Source of the DNA: Armatimonadota bacterium | GTDB lineage: Bacteria; Sysuimicrobiota; Sysuimicrobiia; Sysuimicrobiales; Kaftiobacteriaceae | Direction: 5' to 3' | DNA: 15,847 bases | Assembly: GCA_020028535.1 (NCBI GenBank) | Contig: JAIBHM010000020.1 | Coordinates: forward strand, 1-15,847 | Shown here: one piece after another, positions 1-7,056 of the stretch | Position numbering within the stretch: the stretch's first letter is position 1 | How the letters are laid out: the number at the start of each line of letters is the position of its first letter | The notes under the pieces: generated by a model | The model's input: only the letters and a program-made list of their open reading frames with translations | Databases searched by the model: none | What the model was told of the DNA's origin: nothing | Made by a program: the position numbers and the translations under genes

Positions 1-293
1 AGACGCGCGAGCGAGACGACGACGCCGCCCTCGGCCGGAACTGCCCCTCCGGCCAGGCCTGTGCCGGACCCGCGCGGCACGATCGGTACGCCGGCCCGCC
101 CGGCCGCGGCGACGACGCCACAGACCTGGGCCGTGTCTGCGGGAAGGACGACGATCTCAGGCATCGCCTGGAGGATCGAGCCATCCTGCTCGTAGACGAT
201 GACGTCGGCGTCCTCAATGAGGACGGACTCGTCTCCCAGGATGCGCCGCAGTTCGGCGATGAGGGCTGCCCGGCGCTCTCCGTTCAGCTCCAT
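1..293 (-). CDS. FAD-linked oxidase, GlcD family (second copy, 3' end outside window)
   Basis: Only the first 97 residues are in the window; the frame stays open to base 1. The protein starts at an ATG whose codon lies 10 nt inside the end of the preceding glcD gene, so the two are probably translationally coupled. The visible part is the start of a PCMH/FAD_binding_4 domain. It has YEQDGSI near residue 34, EIVVLP at 46-51, AGVPIVPRGSGTGLAGG at 67-83 (the FAD pyrophosphate loop) and VPAEGGVV following. It is clearly paralogous to the neighbouring 479-aa protein, which has YEQDAFL, DVVVLP and RGAGTGLNGG in the same order. The family oxidises 2-hydroxyacids such as glycolate or D-lactate with FAD. 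It could be a full GlcD-type subunit or a shorter GlcE-type subunit. The start looks more like GlcD, but the missing C-terminus would decide. The upstream RBS is weak. Confidence 0.85.
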   Translation of the reverse strand, partial: MELNGERRAALIAELRRILGDESVLIEDADVIVYEQDGSILQAMPEIVVLPADTAQVCGVVAAAGRAGVPIVPRGSGTGLAGGAVPAEGGVVVSLAR

Positions 294-1723
294 ACGCCCG
301 CCTGCGGCTGTATCGAGTAGGCCGATTGGGTCCCGTCGGGCAGTAGCTTGCCGGGGTTCAGCAGCCCGGCAGGATCGAAGGCATTCTTGACCCGGCGCAT
401 TGCGTCGAGATCGACGTCGGTGAACAGCCAGCGCATGTACTCCCGCTTCTCGATGCCCACACCGTGTTCCCCCGTGATGGATCCGCCGGCCTCTACGCAG
501 GCCCGCAGGATCTCTTCGCCGGCCCGCACCACGCGGTCCATCATCCCCGGCTCCCGCGGATCGAAGAGGATGGTCGGATGCAGGTTGCCGTCCCCGGCGT
601 GAAAGAGGTTGCCGATGACTAGTCCGTGGGCCCGCGCAATAGCCTGCACCTTGCGCATGACTTCAGGGAGCATTGTGCGCGGGACCACGCCGTCGTGTAG
701 GTAATATGCTGGTGCCAACCGACCAAGCGCACCAGCACCCTCCTTACGCCCTTTCCAGAGCAGGGCGCGTTCTTGCGCTGATTCGGCTGTGCGAAGCAGG
801 CTGGGCCGGTGGCGGCCGGCTACGCCCTCGATGCGCTCCATCAGGCGCGGCAGGGCGTCGGCATGGCCTTCGACCTCGATCAGCAACACGGCTCCGGCAT
901 CCTCTGGATACCCGGCGTGGATGGCGGCTTCCACGGCCCGGATCACGACCCCGTCGATCATCTCCATCGCCGTCGGCACGATGCCCGTAGCGATGATCTC
1001 CGAGACCGTCTCCGACGCGTCGTCGATCGTTTCGAAGACCGCGAGCAGCGTGCGCACGGCTTCGGCCCGGCGGAGCAGGCGGACGGTGATCCTGGTGATG
1101 ACACCGAGCGTTCCCTCCGAGCCGACGAGCAATCCGACGAGATCGTAGCCCGGAGCATCCACGGCTGGACTCCCCAAGGTCACGGTCTCGCCGGACGACA
1201 TCACAACTTCCATCTCGAGGATATGGTTGCCGGTCACACCGTATGCCAGGCAGTGCGGGCCGCCGGCGTTGTTGCCGACGTTGCCGCCGATCGTGCTGAC
1301 GCCCTGACTGCCCGGATCGGGTGCATAAAACAGCCCGTGCTGCGCGGCCGCCGCGGTGAGGTCGACGTTCACGACGCCCGGCTCAACCACGGCGAAGCGG
1401 CTGCGGGGATCGATCGTGAGAACACGATTCATCCGGGTGAGCACGAGCATGAGGCCGCCGGCGACGGGAACGGAGCCACCGTTGAGTCCTGTCCCGGCGC
1501 CGCGCGCGACGATCGGCACGCCCGCCTCGCGGGCCAGGCGCACGACCTCGCTCACCTCACGCGCTGATCCGGGCAGCACGACGACGTCAGGTTGGGCGTG
1601 GGCGACGAGGAACGCGTCCTGCTCGTAGACGACGACATCTTCCGGGCGGTGGAGCACGTAGGACGCGTCCACGACCTGCTCCAGACGCGAGACGAGCGCC
1701 CCGCGATCCATTGAAGTCATCAT
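284..1723 (-). CDS. glcD: FAD-linked 2-hydroxyacid oxidase subunit, GlcD family (glycolate/D-lactate dehydrogenase)
   Basis: This 479-aa protein is full length for GlcD. FAD oxidation of glycolate or D-lactate is known for the family; the substrate here is inferred. In order: a PCMH-type FAD-binding domain with RGAGTGLNGG (74-83), DPGS (136-139), GGNVGNNAGGPHCLAYGVT (146-164) and GSEGTLGVIT (201-210); then an FAD-oxidase C-terminal domain with FHAGDGNLHP (374-383), GEHGVG (418-423) and a NPGKLLP end. The His and Glu residues of the last motifs contact the metal and substrate in this family. There is no Fe-S domain, so electrons presumably leave through a separate Fe-S protein, for which the adjacent LutA/LutB are candidates. 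The first ATG lies 7 nt after the lutC stop behind a modest GGAATG; Met2 or Met5 are also possible starts. It overlaps the next glcD-like gene by 10 nt. Confidence 0.92.
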   Translation of the reverse strand: MMTSMDRGALVSRLEQVVDASYVLHRPEDVVVYEQDAFLVAHAQPDVVVLPGSAREVSEVVRLAREAGVPIVARGAGTGLNGGSVPVAGGLMLVLTRMNRVLTIDPRSRFAVVEPGVVNVDLTAAAAQHGLFYAPDPGSQGVSTIGGNVGNNAGGPHCLAYGVTGNHILEMEVVMSSGETVTLGSPAVDAPGYDLVGLLVGSEGTLGVITRITVRLLRRAEAVRTLLAVFETIDDASETVSEIIATGIVPTAMEMIDGVVIRAVEAAIHAGYPEDAGAVLLIEVEGHADALPRLMERIEGVAGRHRPSLLRTAESAQERALLWKGRKEGAGALGRLAPAYYLHDGVVPRTMLPEVMRKVQAIARAHGLVIGNLFHAGDGNLHPTILFDPREPGMMDRVVRAGEEILRACVEAGGSITGEHGVGIEKREYMRWLFTDVDLDAMRRVKNAFDPAGLLNPGKLLPDGTQSAYSIQPQAGVWS

Positions 1724-1730
1724 AGGCGCG

Positions 1731-2342
1731 TCATTCCGTGATGAATACCGTCACCGCGACCGGGCCGTGGACGCCCCGCACCGGGGTCAGCTCAATGTCC
1801 GCGGTTCGGCTCGGGCCGGTGATGAAGGTCAGCGCAGACGGGAGGGAGCCGAAGCGCGGGAACAGGTCGAAGAGAGTTCCAACGATCCGATCTTGGGACA
1901 CCACAGCAATGTGCCTCGGTGGCACCAGTGAGGCAGCGCGCGGGCGACCGCGAGAAGTGGTAAGGACCAGCGTCCCCGTCTCCGCGATCGCAAAGTCCGC
2001 GGTCGTGATGCCGGCATCGGCCTGCTCTGGCCGATCCGTCACCGAAATCGCCGCCGCCTGCAAGGCGGCGGCTACTGGCACAAGAAGCTCGTCCTCCCAA
2101 ATGACGGCGCTTCGCACTCCCACCGAAGTTGCATGGTGCGCGATGAGGCCGACGAGCGCGGGGCGTTCTGCGTGGATCACCTCTACGCCGACAGCCTGGG
2201 CGCGCTCGATAAAGCGTTCGACCCTGTCACCTGCCGATCGCTTCGCTGCGCTCGCGAGGACATTGCTCGCGATAACATTAGGAAGCGGCGCCTCGTATGA
2301 GGCCGCTCGAAGCGCGCGCAGGATCTCCTCACGGGCACTCAT
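1731..2342 (-). CDS. lutC: LutC/YkgG-type LUD domain protein, lactate utilisation
   Basis: This 203-aa single LUD-domain (DUF162) protein matches the usual LutC length. Diagnostic segments are ADAGITTADFAIAETGTLVL (108-127), RHIAVVSQDRIV (143-154), TFITGPSRTADIEL (172-185) and the terminal VRGVHGP. LutABC is an iron-sulfur L-lactate oxidation complex in Bacillus (established for the family); LutC is the subunit without cysteine clusters. The ATG overlaps the lutB stop as ATGA, and glcD starts 7 nt after its own stop, so lutA-lutB-lutC-glcD is one transcription and translation unit. The N-terminal 60 residues are more variable and mostly helical, as is common in the family. Confidence 0.92.
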   Translation of the reverse strand: MSAREEILRALRAASYEAPLPNVIASNVLASAAKRSAGDRVERFIERAQAVGVEVIHAERPALVGLIAHHATSVGVRSAVIWEDELLVPVAAALQAAAISVTDRPEQADAGITTADFAIAETGTLVLTTSRGRPRAASLVPPRHIAVVSQDRIVGTLFDLFPRFGSLPSALTFITGPSRTADIELTPVRGVHGPVAVTVFITE

Positions 2343-3724
2343 TTAGACCACCCGTCCCGGAACGCCCGTGCGGGCGGGACCGGCAGGTCGCGGGAGACCG
2401 TCCAGCGCGAGAAGGGATAAGGCAGGGGAAGGAGGCGCCTCCTCACAAGCCGCTGGAGCATCCGCGCCGCCCTCGCCGCGAACCCTAATCTCGCGGGACG
2501 CGTCATGACCCACGTCCAGGCGCGCACGAAGATCCGCTCGCTCCAGGAGGCCCCACGCTCCCGCACCACTCGAGCGCGCAACTCCAGCAACAGCCGCGGG
2601 AGGTCGATCTTCACGGGACACACCTCCCCGCAGGCCCCGCAGAGCGACGACGCGAACGGGAGGTCGCCGGCGGCGCGCAGTCCCCGATACAGCGGCGTGA
2701 TCACCGCGCCGATGGGACCGGAGTACTCCGATTCATACGCATGGCCGCCGGTCCGCTCAAAGACGGGACACACGTCCAGGCACGCACCGCAGCGGATGCA
2801 GGCCAGGGACTCGCGCATCTCCGCGTCCGCCTGAATGCGCGCGCGGCCGTTATCCATGATGACCAGATGAAACTCTTCCGGGCCGTCCGCCTCGCCAGGC
2901 CGCCGCGGACCCGTGATGAACGAGACGTAACTGCTCATGCGTTGACCCGTGGCCGCACGGGGGAGCAACGTCAGAAAAACCGCCAGGTCGGCCACCCGGG
3001 GGATGACCTTCTCGATCCCCATCAGGGCGATGTGAATTCGGGGCAGGCTCGTCGTGAGACGGATATTCCCCTCGTTCTCGACCACGACGATTGTCCCGGT
3101 CTCCGCGACGGCGAAGTTGACCCCGGTAATCCCCACGTCCGCACGCAGGAAGCGCTGGCGCAGCAGCCGGCGGGCGGCGGCCGTGAGCACTTCCGGTTCT
3201 GCCGGCAGCGGCGTTCCCGCTGCCGCAGAGAGCAGCTCGGCGATCGATTCCTTCGAGCGGTGGACCACCGGCGCGATGATGTGTGAAGGCGCCTCTCCCG
3301 CCAGCTGGATGAGGTACTCGCCCAGGTCTCCCTCGGTCACTTCGCAGCCGGCGCGCTCGAGGGCTTCGTTCAGATGGATCTCCTCCGACGTCATCGACTT
3401 GCTCTTCACGACGTAGCGGCCGCGGGCGAGGCGGGCGATGATCGTGGCCGCCTCGCCGCCGTCGCGCGCCCAATGTACTCGGCCGCCTCGGGCACTGACC
3501 TCTTGCTCGAGCTGCTGCAGGTACCGATCGAGGCGGCCGAGGGTATGTAGCTTCACCTCGTGAGCGTACGCCCGAAGCGCCTGCCATTCAGGAATTTCTG
3601 CGATGACCGGCGCCTGAAGCTCCCGGAAGCGCACCATCGCGCTGCGCAGCGCCCGCTGCAGGAATTCGTTGCCGAGCGCCTCCCGGGCATTCCGATCGAA
3701 ATCGATATGCGGTGAGGGCTTCAC
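2339..3724 (-). CDS. lutB: LutB-type Fe-S oxidoreductase with LUD domain
   Basis: This 461-aa protein has a LUD domain over roughly residues 60-290, with VVKSKSMTSEEIHLN (105-119), ADVGITGVNFAVAETGTIV (195-213) and SFITGPRRPGEADGPEEFH (268-286). A ferredoxin-like region with two cysteine motifs follows: CIRCGACLDVCP (C309, C312, C315, C319) and CGACGEVCP (C362, C365, C369). GGHAYESEYSGPIGAV lies between them, and this layout is characteristic of LutB/YkgF. The first motif should bind a [4Fe-4S] cluster. The second has three cysteines in this spacing, and its fourth ligand is usually supplied elsewhere. The start is a GTG that overlaps the lutA stop as GTGA, and the end overlaps lutC as ATGA. 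The role is electron transfer in lactate, or perhaps glycolate, oxidation to the respiratory chain. Confidence 0.94.
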   Translation of the reverse strand: MKPSPHIDFDRNAREALGNEFLQRALRSAMVRFRELQAPVIAEIPEWQALRAYAHEVKLHTLGRLDRYLQQLEQEVSARGGRVHWARDGGEAATIIARLARGRYVVKSKSMTSEEIHLNEALERAGCEVTEGDLGEYLIQLAGEAPSHIIAPVVHRSKESIAELLSAAAGTPLPAEPEVLTAAARRLLRQRFLRADVGITGVNFAVAETGTIVVVENEGNIRLTTSLPRIHIALMGIEKVIPRVADLAVFLTLLPRAATGQRMSSYVSFITGPRRPGEADGPEEFHLVIMDNGRARIQADAEMRESLACIRCGACLDVCPVFERTGGHAYESEYSGPIGAVITPLYRGLRAAGDLPFASSLCGACGEVCPVKIDLPRLLLELRARVVRERGASWSERIFVRAWTWVMTRPARLGFAARAARMLQRLVRRRLLPLPYPFSRWTVSRDLPVPPARAFRDGWSK

Positions 3725-4440
3725 TGGGCGGCCAGGATCTCAGCGAGGTGAATCGGGCGGATCGGGCTCGCGCGCCTGGACAGCCCGCCCCCGATGTGCA
3801 TCAGACAGGACGCATCCGTCGCGGTGACGTAGTCGGCGCCGCTTCCCTCGATCGCCCGGATCTTGCTGTCGAGCATCGCCGATGACAGGGACTCGAACTT
3901 CACCGCAAACATTCCGCCGAATCCGCAGCACTCCTCGGCCCCGCCGAGCCGACGCACTTCGAGATCCCGCACCTTGCCCAGCAAGCGCAGGGGCTGCTCG
4001 CGGAGGCCGAGCGCACGCAGGCCGTGGCAGGCGGGATGGTAGGCGACGCGGTGGGGAAACCGCGCCCCGGCGTCATCCGCCCCCAGCACGTCCACGAGGA
4101 ATTGACTCAGCTCGTAGGTTCGGTGCCCGACAGCCTGCGCCCGTTCCATCAGGGCCGGCTCGTCACGCAGAAGCATCGGGTAGAATTCCCGCACCATGGC
4201 GGCGCAGGAGCCGCTCGGCGCGACGACCGCGTCCGCGTGCTCGAAGATGTCCAAGTGGCGCCGGGCGAGCGGACGCGCCTCGTCCCAGAAGCCATCGTTG
4301 AACGCGACCTGACCGCAGCAAGTTTGCGCGATGGGAACGTCGACCGAGACGCCGAGCCGGCGAAGCACGGTCATCGTCGCCTCGCCGGCAGCAGGAAACA
4401 GCTGATCGACCAGACAGGTGACGAAGAGCGCCGCCCTCAT
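3721..4440 (-). CDS. lutA: LutA-type (Fe-S)-binding protein, CCG-domain
   Basis: This 239-aa protein has two cysteine-rich CCG domains. The first has TCCGQ (C41-C42) and APSGSC (C79). The second has HPACHGLRALG (C138) and EECCGFGGMF (C171-C172), followed by TDASCLMHIGGG (C212). This is the LutA/YkgE/LldE arrangement, also related to the C-terminal half of GlcF and to heterodisulfide reductase subunits. The CCG motifs bind iron-sulfur clusters at the site where electrons from the hydroxyacid are handled. The ATG start is 21 nt after the galT stop with no strong SD. The gene overlaps lutB by GTGA. With two GlcD-type oxidases downstream, this protein may also play the GlcF role for them (inference). 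Confidence 0.93.
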   Translation of the reverse strand: MRAALFVTCLVDQLFPAAGEATMTVLRRLGVSVDVPIAQTCCGQVAFNDGFWDEARPLARRHLDIFEHADAVVAPSGSCAAMVREFYPMLLRDEPALMERAQAVGHRTYELSQFLVDVLGADDAGARFPHRVAYHPACHGLRALGLREQPLRLLGKVRDLEVRRLGGAEECCGFGGMFAVKFESLSSAMLDSKIRAIEGSGADYVTATDASCLMHIGGGLSRRASPIRPIHLAEILAAQ

Positions 4441-4461
4441 GCAGCGCTGGTTCGCGATGCT

Positions 4462-5523
4462 CTAGTCGCCTACCTCGCCGTGCACGCGCACGCCTTCTAC
4501 CCTGGGCAGGATGGTCTCGAGGTCGCTGGTGACCTCGCGCAGGTACCGCGCCGCATCCTCTGGCGGGACGGTGTTGATGTAGAAACCGGAGCCCCATTCA
4601 AAGCCGGCCACCTGCGTGAGCCGGGGGATGATCTCGATGTGCCAGTGATACGCGTGCGCGGTCCCGTTCCGGTACGGGCTGGTGTGAACGATGAAATTGT
4701 ACGGCGGGTTGTTGAGACAGGTGTGTAAGCGGTAGAGGGTCTCCCGCAAGGACTGAGCCAGCGGCACCTCCAGCTCAGGCGCCAGGCTTCCAAAATCGGC
4801 CTGGTGAACCTTCGGCAGGATCCACGTCTCGAACGGGAAGCGGGATGCGTATGGCTCCAGCACGATGAAGTGCTCGTTCTGCCACACCACGCGCTCGCGG
4901 GCGTCCTCTTCCTGGGTCAACATTGCGCAATAGATGCACTGCCCTTGCCTGCCGAAGTAGCGCTCCGCCGCTTCCAGCTCTTCGCGCGCCCGCTTGGGAA
5001 CAACCGGCAGCGCGATCAGCTGTGAGTGCGGATGCGACAACGATGCCCCCGCGGTGCGGCCGTGGTTGCGGAAGAGCAGCGCGTACTCGAAGCGCGGGTC
5101 GCCCTTGAGGTCCCGGTACCGGTTCAAGTAGGCTCGGATAACATCGGCCAGCTGGTCCACCGGCAGCAGGCCAAGATGGCTGTGATGCTCGGTCGTCTCC
5201 ACGATCACTTCGTGCGCGCCCACGCCGTCCATGCGGGAGAAGATGCCGACGTTCGTGCGCTCGGTATCACCCTCGATGCGCAGGGCCGGGAACTTGTTGG
5301 AGACCACTCGCACCCGCCACCCCGGTGTGTTCGGGGCCGTGCCCGGGCGCCGGAAGGCAAAGATCTCGGGCGGCGTTTGGGTCTCGCGTCCCTCGCAGAA
5401 GGGGCACTTATCGATATCGTTGACCGGCACCGTCTCGAGCTTGAAGTCGGTGGGACGCGCCGCCCGCTCGGAGGAGATGATCACCCAGCGGCGGTTCAGA
5501 GGGTCTTTTCGGAGCTCAGGCAC
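4462..5523 (-). CDS. galT: GalT-family nucleotidylyltransferase (galactose-1-phosphate uridylyltransferase or ADP-glucose phosphorylase-like)
   Basis: This 353-aa HIT-superfamily GalT protein has a zinc-type CPFC (C40, C43) with EHHSH at 112-116. The catalytic HPHSQ (H164, H166, Q168) is preceded by NHGRTAGASLS, a second CIYC sits at 196-199, and HWHIEIIP follows at 293-300. The HxHxQ triad gives a nucleotidylated-His intermediate, and the Gln marks a transferase rather than a hydrolase (family knowledge). The motif text GASLSHPHSQ followed by LIALPVVPK resembles the plant ADP-glucose phosphorylase group at least as much as classical GalT (GCSNPHPHGQ). The neighbour glgA uses ADP-glucose. The substrate is therefore open, and the symbol names the family. 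The start is GTG with a clear GAGGTGA 4 nt upstream. The gap after glgA is 64 nt, the largest in the run. Confidence 0.85.
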   Translation of the reverse strand: MPELRKDPLNRRWVIISSERAARPTDFKLETVPVNDIDKCPFCEGRETQTPPEIFAFRRPGTAPNTPGWRVRVVSNKFPALRIEGDTERTNVGIFSRMDGVGAHEVIVETTEHHSHLGLLPVDQLADVIRAYLNRYRDLKGDPRFEYALLFRNHGRTAGASLSHPHSQLIALPVVPKRAREELEAAERYFGRQGQCIYCAMLTQEEDARERVVWQNEHFIVLEPYASRFPFETWILPKVHQADFGSLAPELEVPLAQSLRETLYRLHTCLNNPPYNFIVHTSPYRNGTAHAYHWHIEIIPRLTQVAGFEWGSGFYINTVPPEDAARYLREVTSDLETILPRVEGVRVHGEVGD

Positions 5524-5527
5524 CGAG

Positions 5528-5534
5528 TCACCTC
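5528..5534 (-). promoter_or_regulatory. Shine-Dalgarno of the galT-like gene (fixes GTG start)
   Basis: The complement reads GAGGTGA, 4 nt before the GTG at 5523. The ATGs further upstream in the 64-nt spacer run into a stop or lie out of frame, so the GTG is the supported start. Confidence 0.7.
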
Positions 5535-5587
5535 ATCCTGTGTGAGCGCATAAAAACGGGTTCATCTACTTCGAGCCTGTCGGTGGT

Positions 5588-7054
5588 TCACCTACCGCGG
5601 GGCGATGCGGCGAGCCCCGCCCTGGCCGCCGCCCGGTCGTACACCTCGACATACCGATCGGCCGACCGCGCCCAGCTGAAATCGGCCCGCATCCCCGTCT
5701 GCTGCAGCGCCTGCCATGTCCGCCGGTCCTTGAACGTCCGGACCGCGCGGTGGATCGTCTGCAGCAGGGCCTGAGGTTCATATGCCTCAAACACGAAGCC
5801 GTTAGCCGTCCCGCGCGCGAGGGCGTCCTGGGTGGCGTCGACAATCGAATCCGCGAGCCCACCCGTCTTGCGCACGATGGGGATGGTGCCATAGCGCAGG
5901 CTGTAGAGCTGGTTCAACCCTGAAGGCTCATACCGCGAAGGCATCAGAAACATGTCCGCTCCGGCCTCGATCTGGTGGGCCAGCCGGTTGTCAAAACCAA
6001 GTCGCACGCCGACATGTTGACGTCGGCGCGCCTGTAACTCTTCAAACAGCCGGTGATACCGTGGATCCCCTGTTCCGAGTAGGACAAACTGCGCGCCGAC
6101 GTCGAGTAGTTCATCAATAACCTGCGCCACGAGATCGAGGCCTTTCTGATCGACCAAGCGGGTCACCATGCCAATTAGGGGCACCTGGGGATCCTCCCGG
6201 ATTCCGAACGCCCGCTGCAGGTCTGCCTTGCACGCGCGCTTGCCGCTGATATCATCCGCGGTATACCGGGCGGCGATGAGTGTGTCCACCGACGGATCCC
6301 ATGCGCTGTAGTCCACGCCGTTGAGGATCCCGAAGAGGTCGTCGCGTCGATCGCGCAGCACGCCGTCCAGCCCCGCCCCAAACTCCTCTGTTTGGATTTC
6401 CCTCGCGTAGGTTTCGCTGACCGTGGTCAACACGTCGGCGAAATACAGCCCGCCTTTCAGCAGGTTGACCTGACCCCAAAACTCCAGACTGCGCATCGTG
6501 AACAACGACCACGGCAGCCCCGTGATCGGGAACTGCTCCCGGGGAAAGAGTCCCTGGTAGGCCAGGTTATGAATCGTGAAGACTGTGGCCGCCCGAGACG
6601 AGCCTTCGGCGCGCATCATGACCGGGACTAGGGCGGTCTGCCAGTCGTGGCAGTGGATCACGTCGGGCTGCCACCTCTGCCGGCCGAGCCATTCCAGCAA
6701 CGCACGGCTGAAGAATGTGAAGCGCGAGAGGTTATCGGGATAGTCCTTGCCGCCTTCACCGTAGAGGCCTTCCCGGTCGAAGTAGCGAGGTTGGTCGATC
6801 AGCCATACCGGTACGTCGGTGCCCGGAAGGCGGGTCTCCGACAGGGTGCCTTCGACGGCGTCCGCACCGATAGCCACGGCGACGCTCCCCAGAGGATTGG
6901 CCTTCGTCAAGGACACCGTGCGGTAGCGCGGCATCGCAACCCGCACGTCCACCCCTCGCTCGGCAAGCGCCACTGGCAGCGCACCCGCCACGTCGGCGAG
7001 CCCCCCGGTCTTCGCCAGGGGCACGACTTCTGGAGCGCAGAACAGGACTCGCAT
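5588..7054 (-). CDS. glgA: Glycogen synthase (ADP-glucose), GT5 family
   Basis: This 488-aa protein has the usual GlgA length and transfers glucose from ADP-glucose to the alpha-1,4-glucan end in the cytoplasm. The N-terminal GT-B half starts MRVLFCAPEVVPLAKTGG, with the KTGGLADV loop at K15-V22. HDWQTALVP is near 136 and FTIHNLAYQG at 159-168, and DVLTTVSETYA precedes the ILNGVDYSAWDP linker at 243-254. The C-terminal half has GMVTRLVDQKGLDL (295-308, R299 and K304), MPSRYEPSGLNQLYSLRYG (371-389, E376) and the second KTGGLADS (396-403). All key residues for a GT5 synthase are present. The ATG lies 2 nt after the glycerate kinase stop, so coupling is likely even though the SD is weak. No glgC or glgB is in the window, so ADP-glucose supply and branching are encoded elsewhere. 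Confidence 0.96.
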   Translation of the reverse strand: MRVLFCAPEVVPLAKTGGLADVAGALPVALAERGVDVRVAMPRYRTVSLTKANPLGSVAVAIGADAVEGTLSETRLPGTDVPVWLIDQPRYFDREGLYGEGGKDYPDNLSRFTFFSRALLEWLGRQRWQPDVIHCHDWQTALVPVMMRAEGSSRAATVFTIHNLAYQGLFPREQFPITGLPWSLFTMRSLEFWGQVNLLKGGLYFADVLTTVSETYAREIQTEEFGAGLDGVLRDRRDDLFGILNGVDYSAWDPSVDTLIAARYTADDISGKRACKADLQRAFGIREDPQVPLIGMVTRLVDQKGLDLVAQVIDELLDVGAQFVLLGTGDPRYHRLFEELQARRRQHVGVRLGFDNRLAHQIEAGADMFLMPSRYEPSGLNQLYSLRYGTIPIVRKTGGLADSIVDATQDALARGTANGFVFEAYEPQALLQTIHRAVRTFKDRRTWQALQQTGMRADFSWARSADRYVEVYDRAAARAGLAASPRGR

Positions 7055-7056
7055 CT

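Noticed and set aside
809..1567. 252-aa open frame on the plus strand
   Set aside because: Antisense to glcD, His/Arg/Asp-rich, no domain, no RBS evidence.
2339..4440. Reading LutB/LutA as GlcF or as heterodisulfide reductase subunits
   Set aside because: The separate LUD-containing LutB, the LutC neighbour and the SGPIGAV/GGHAY motifs are specific to LutABC. GlcF would be one protein with both cysteine regions and no LUD domain.
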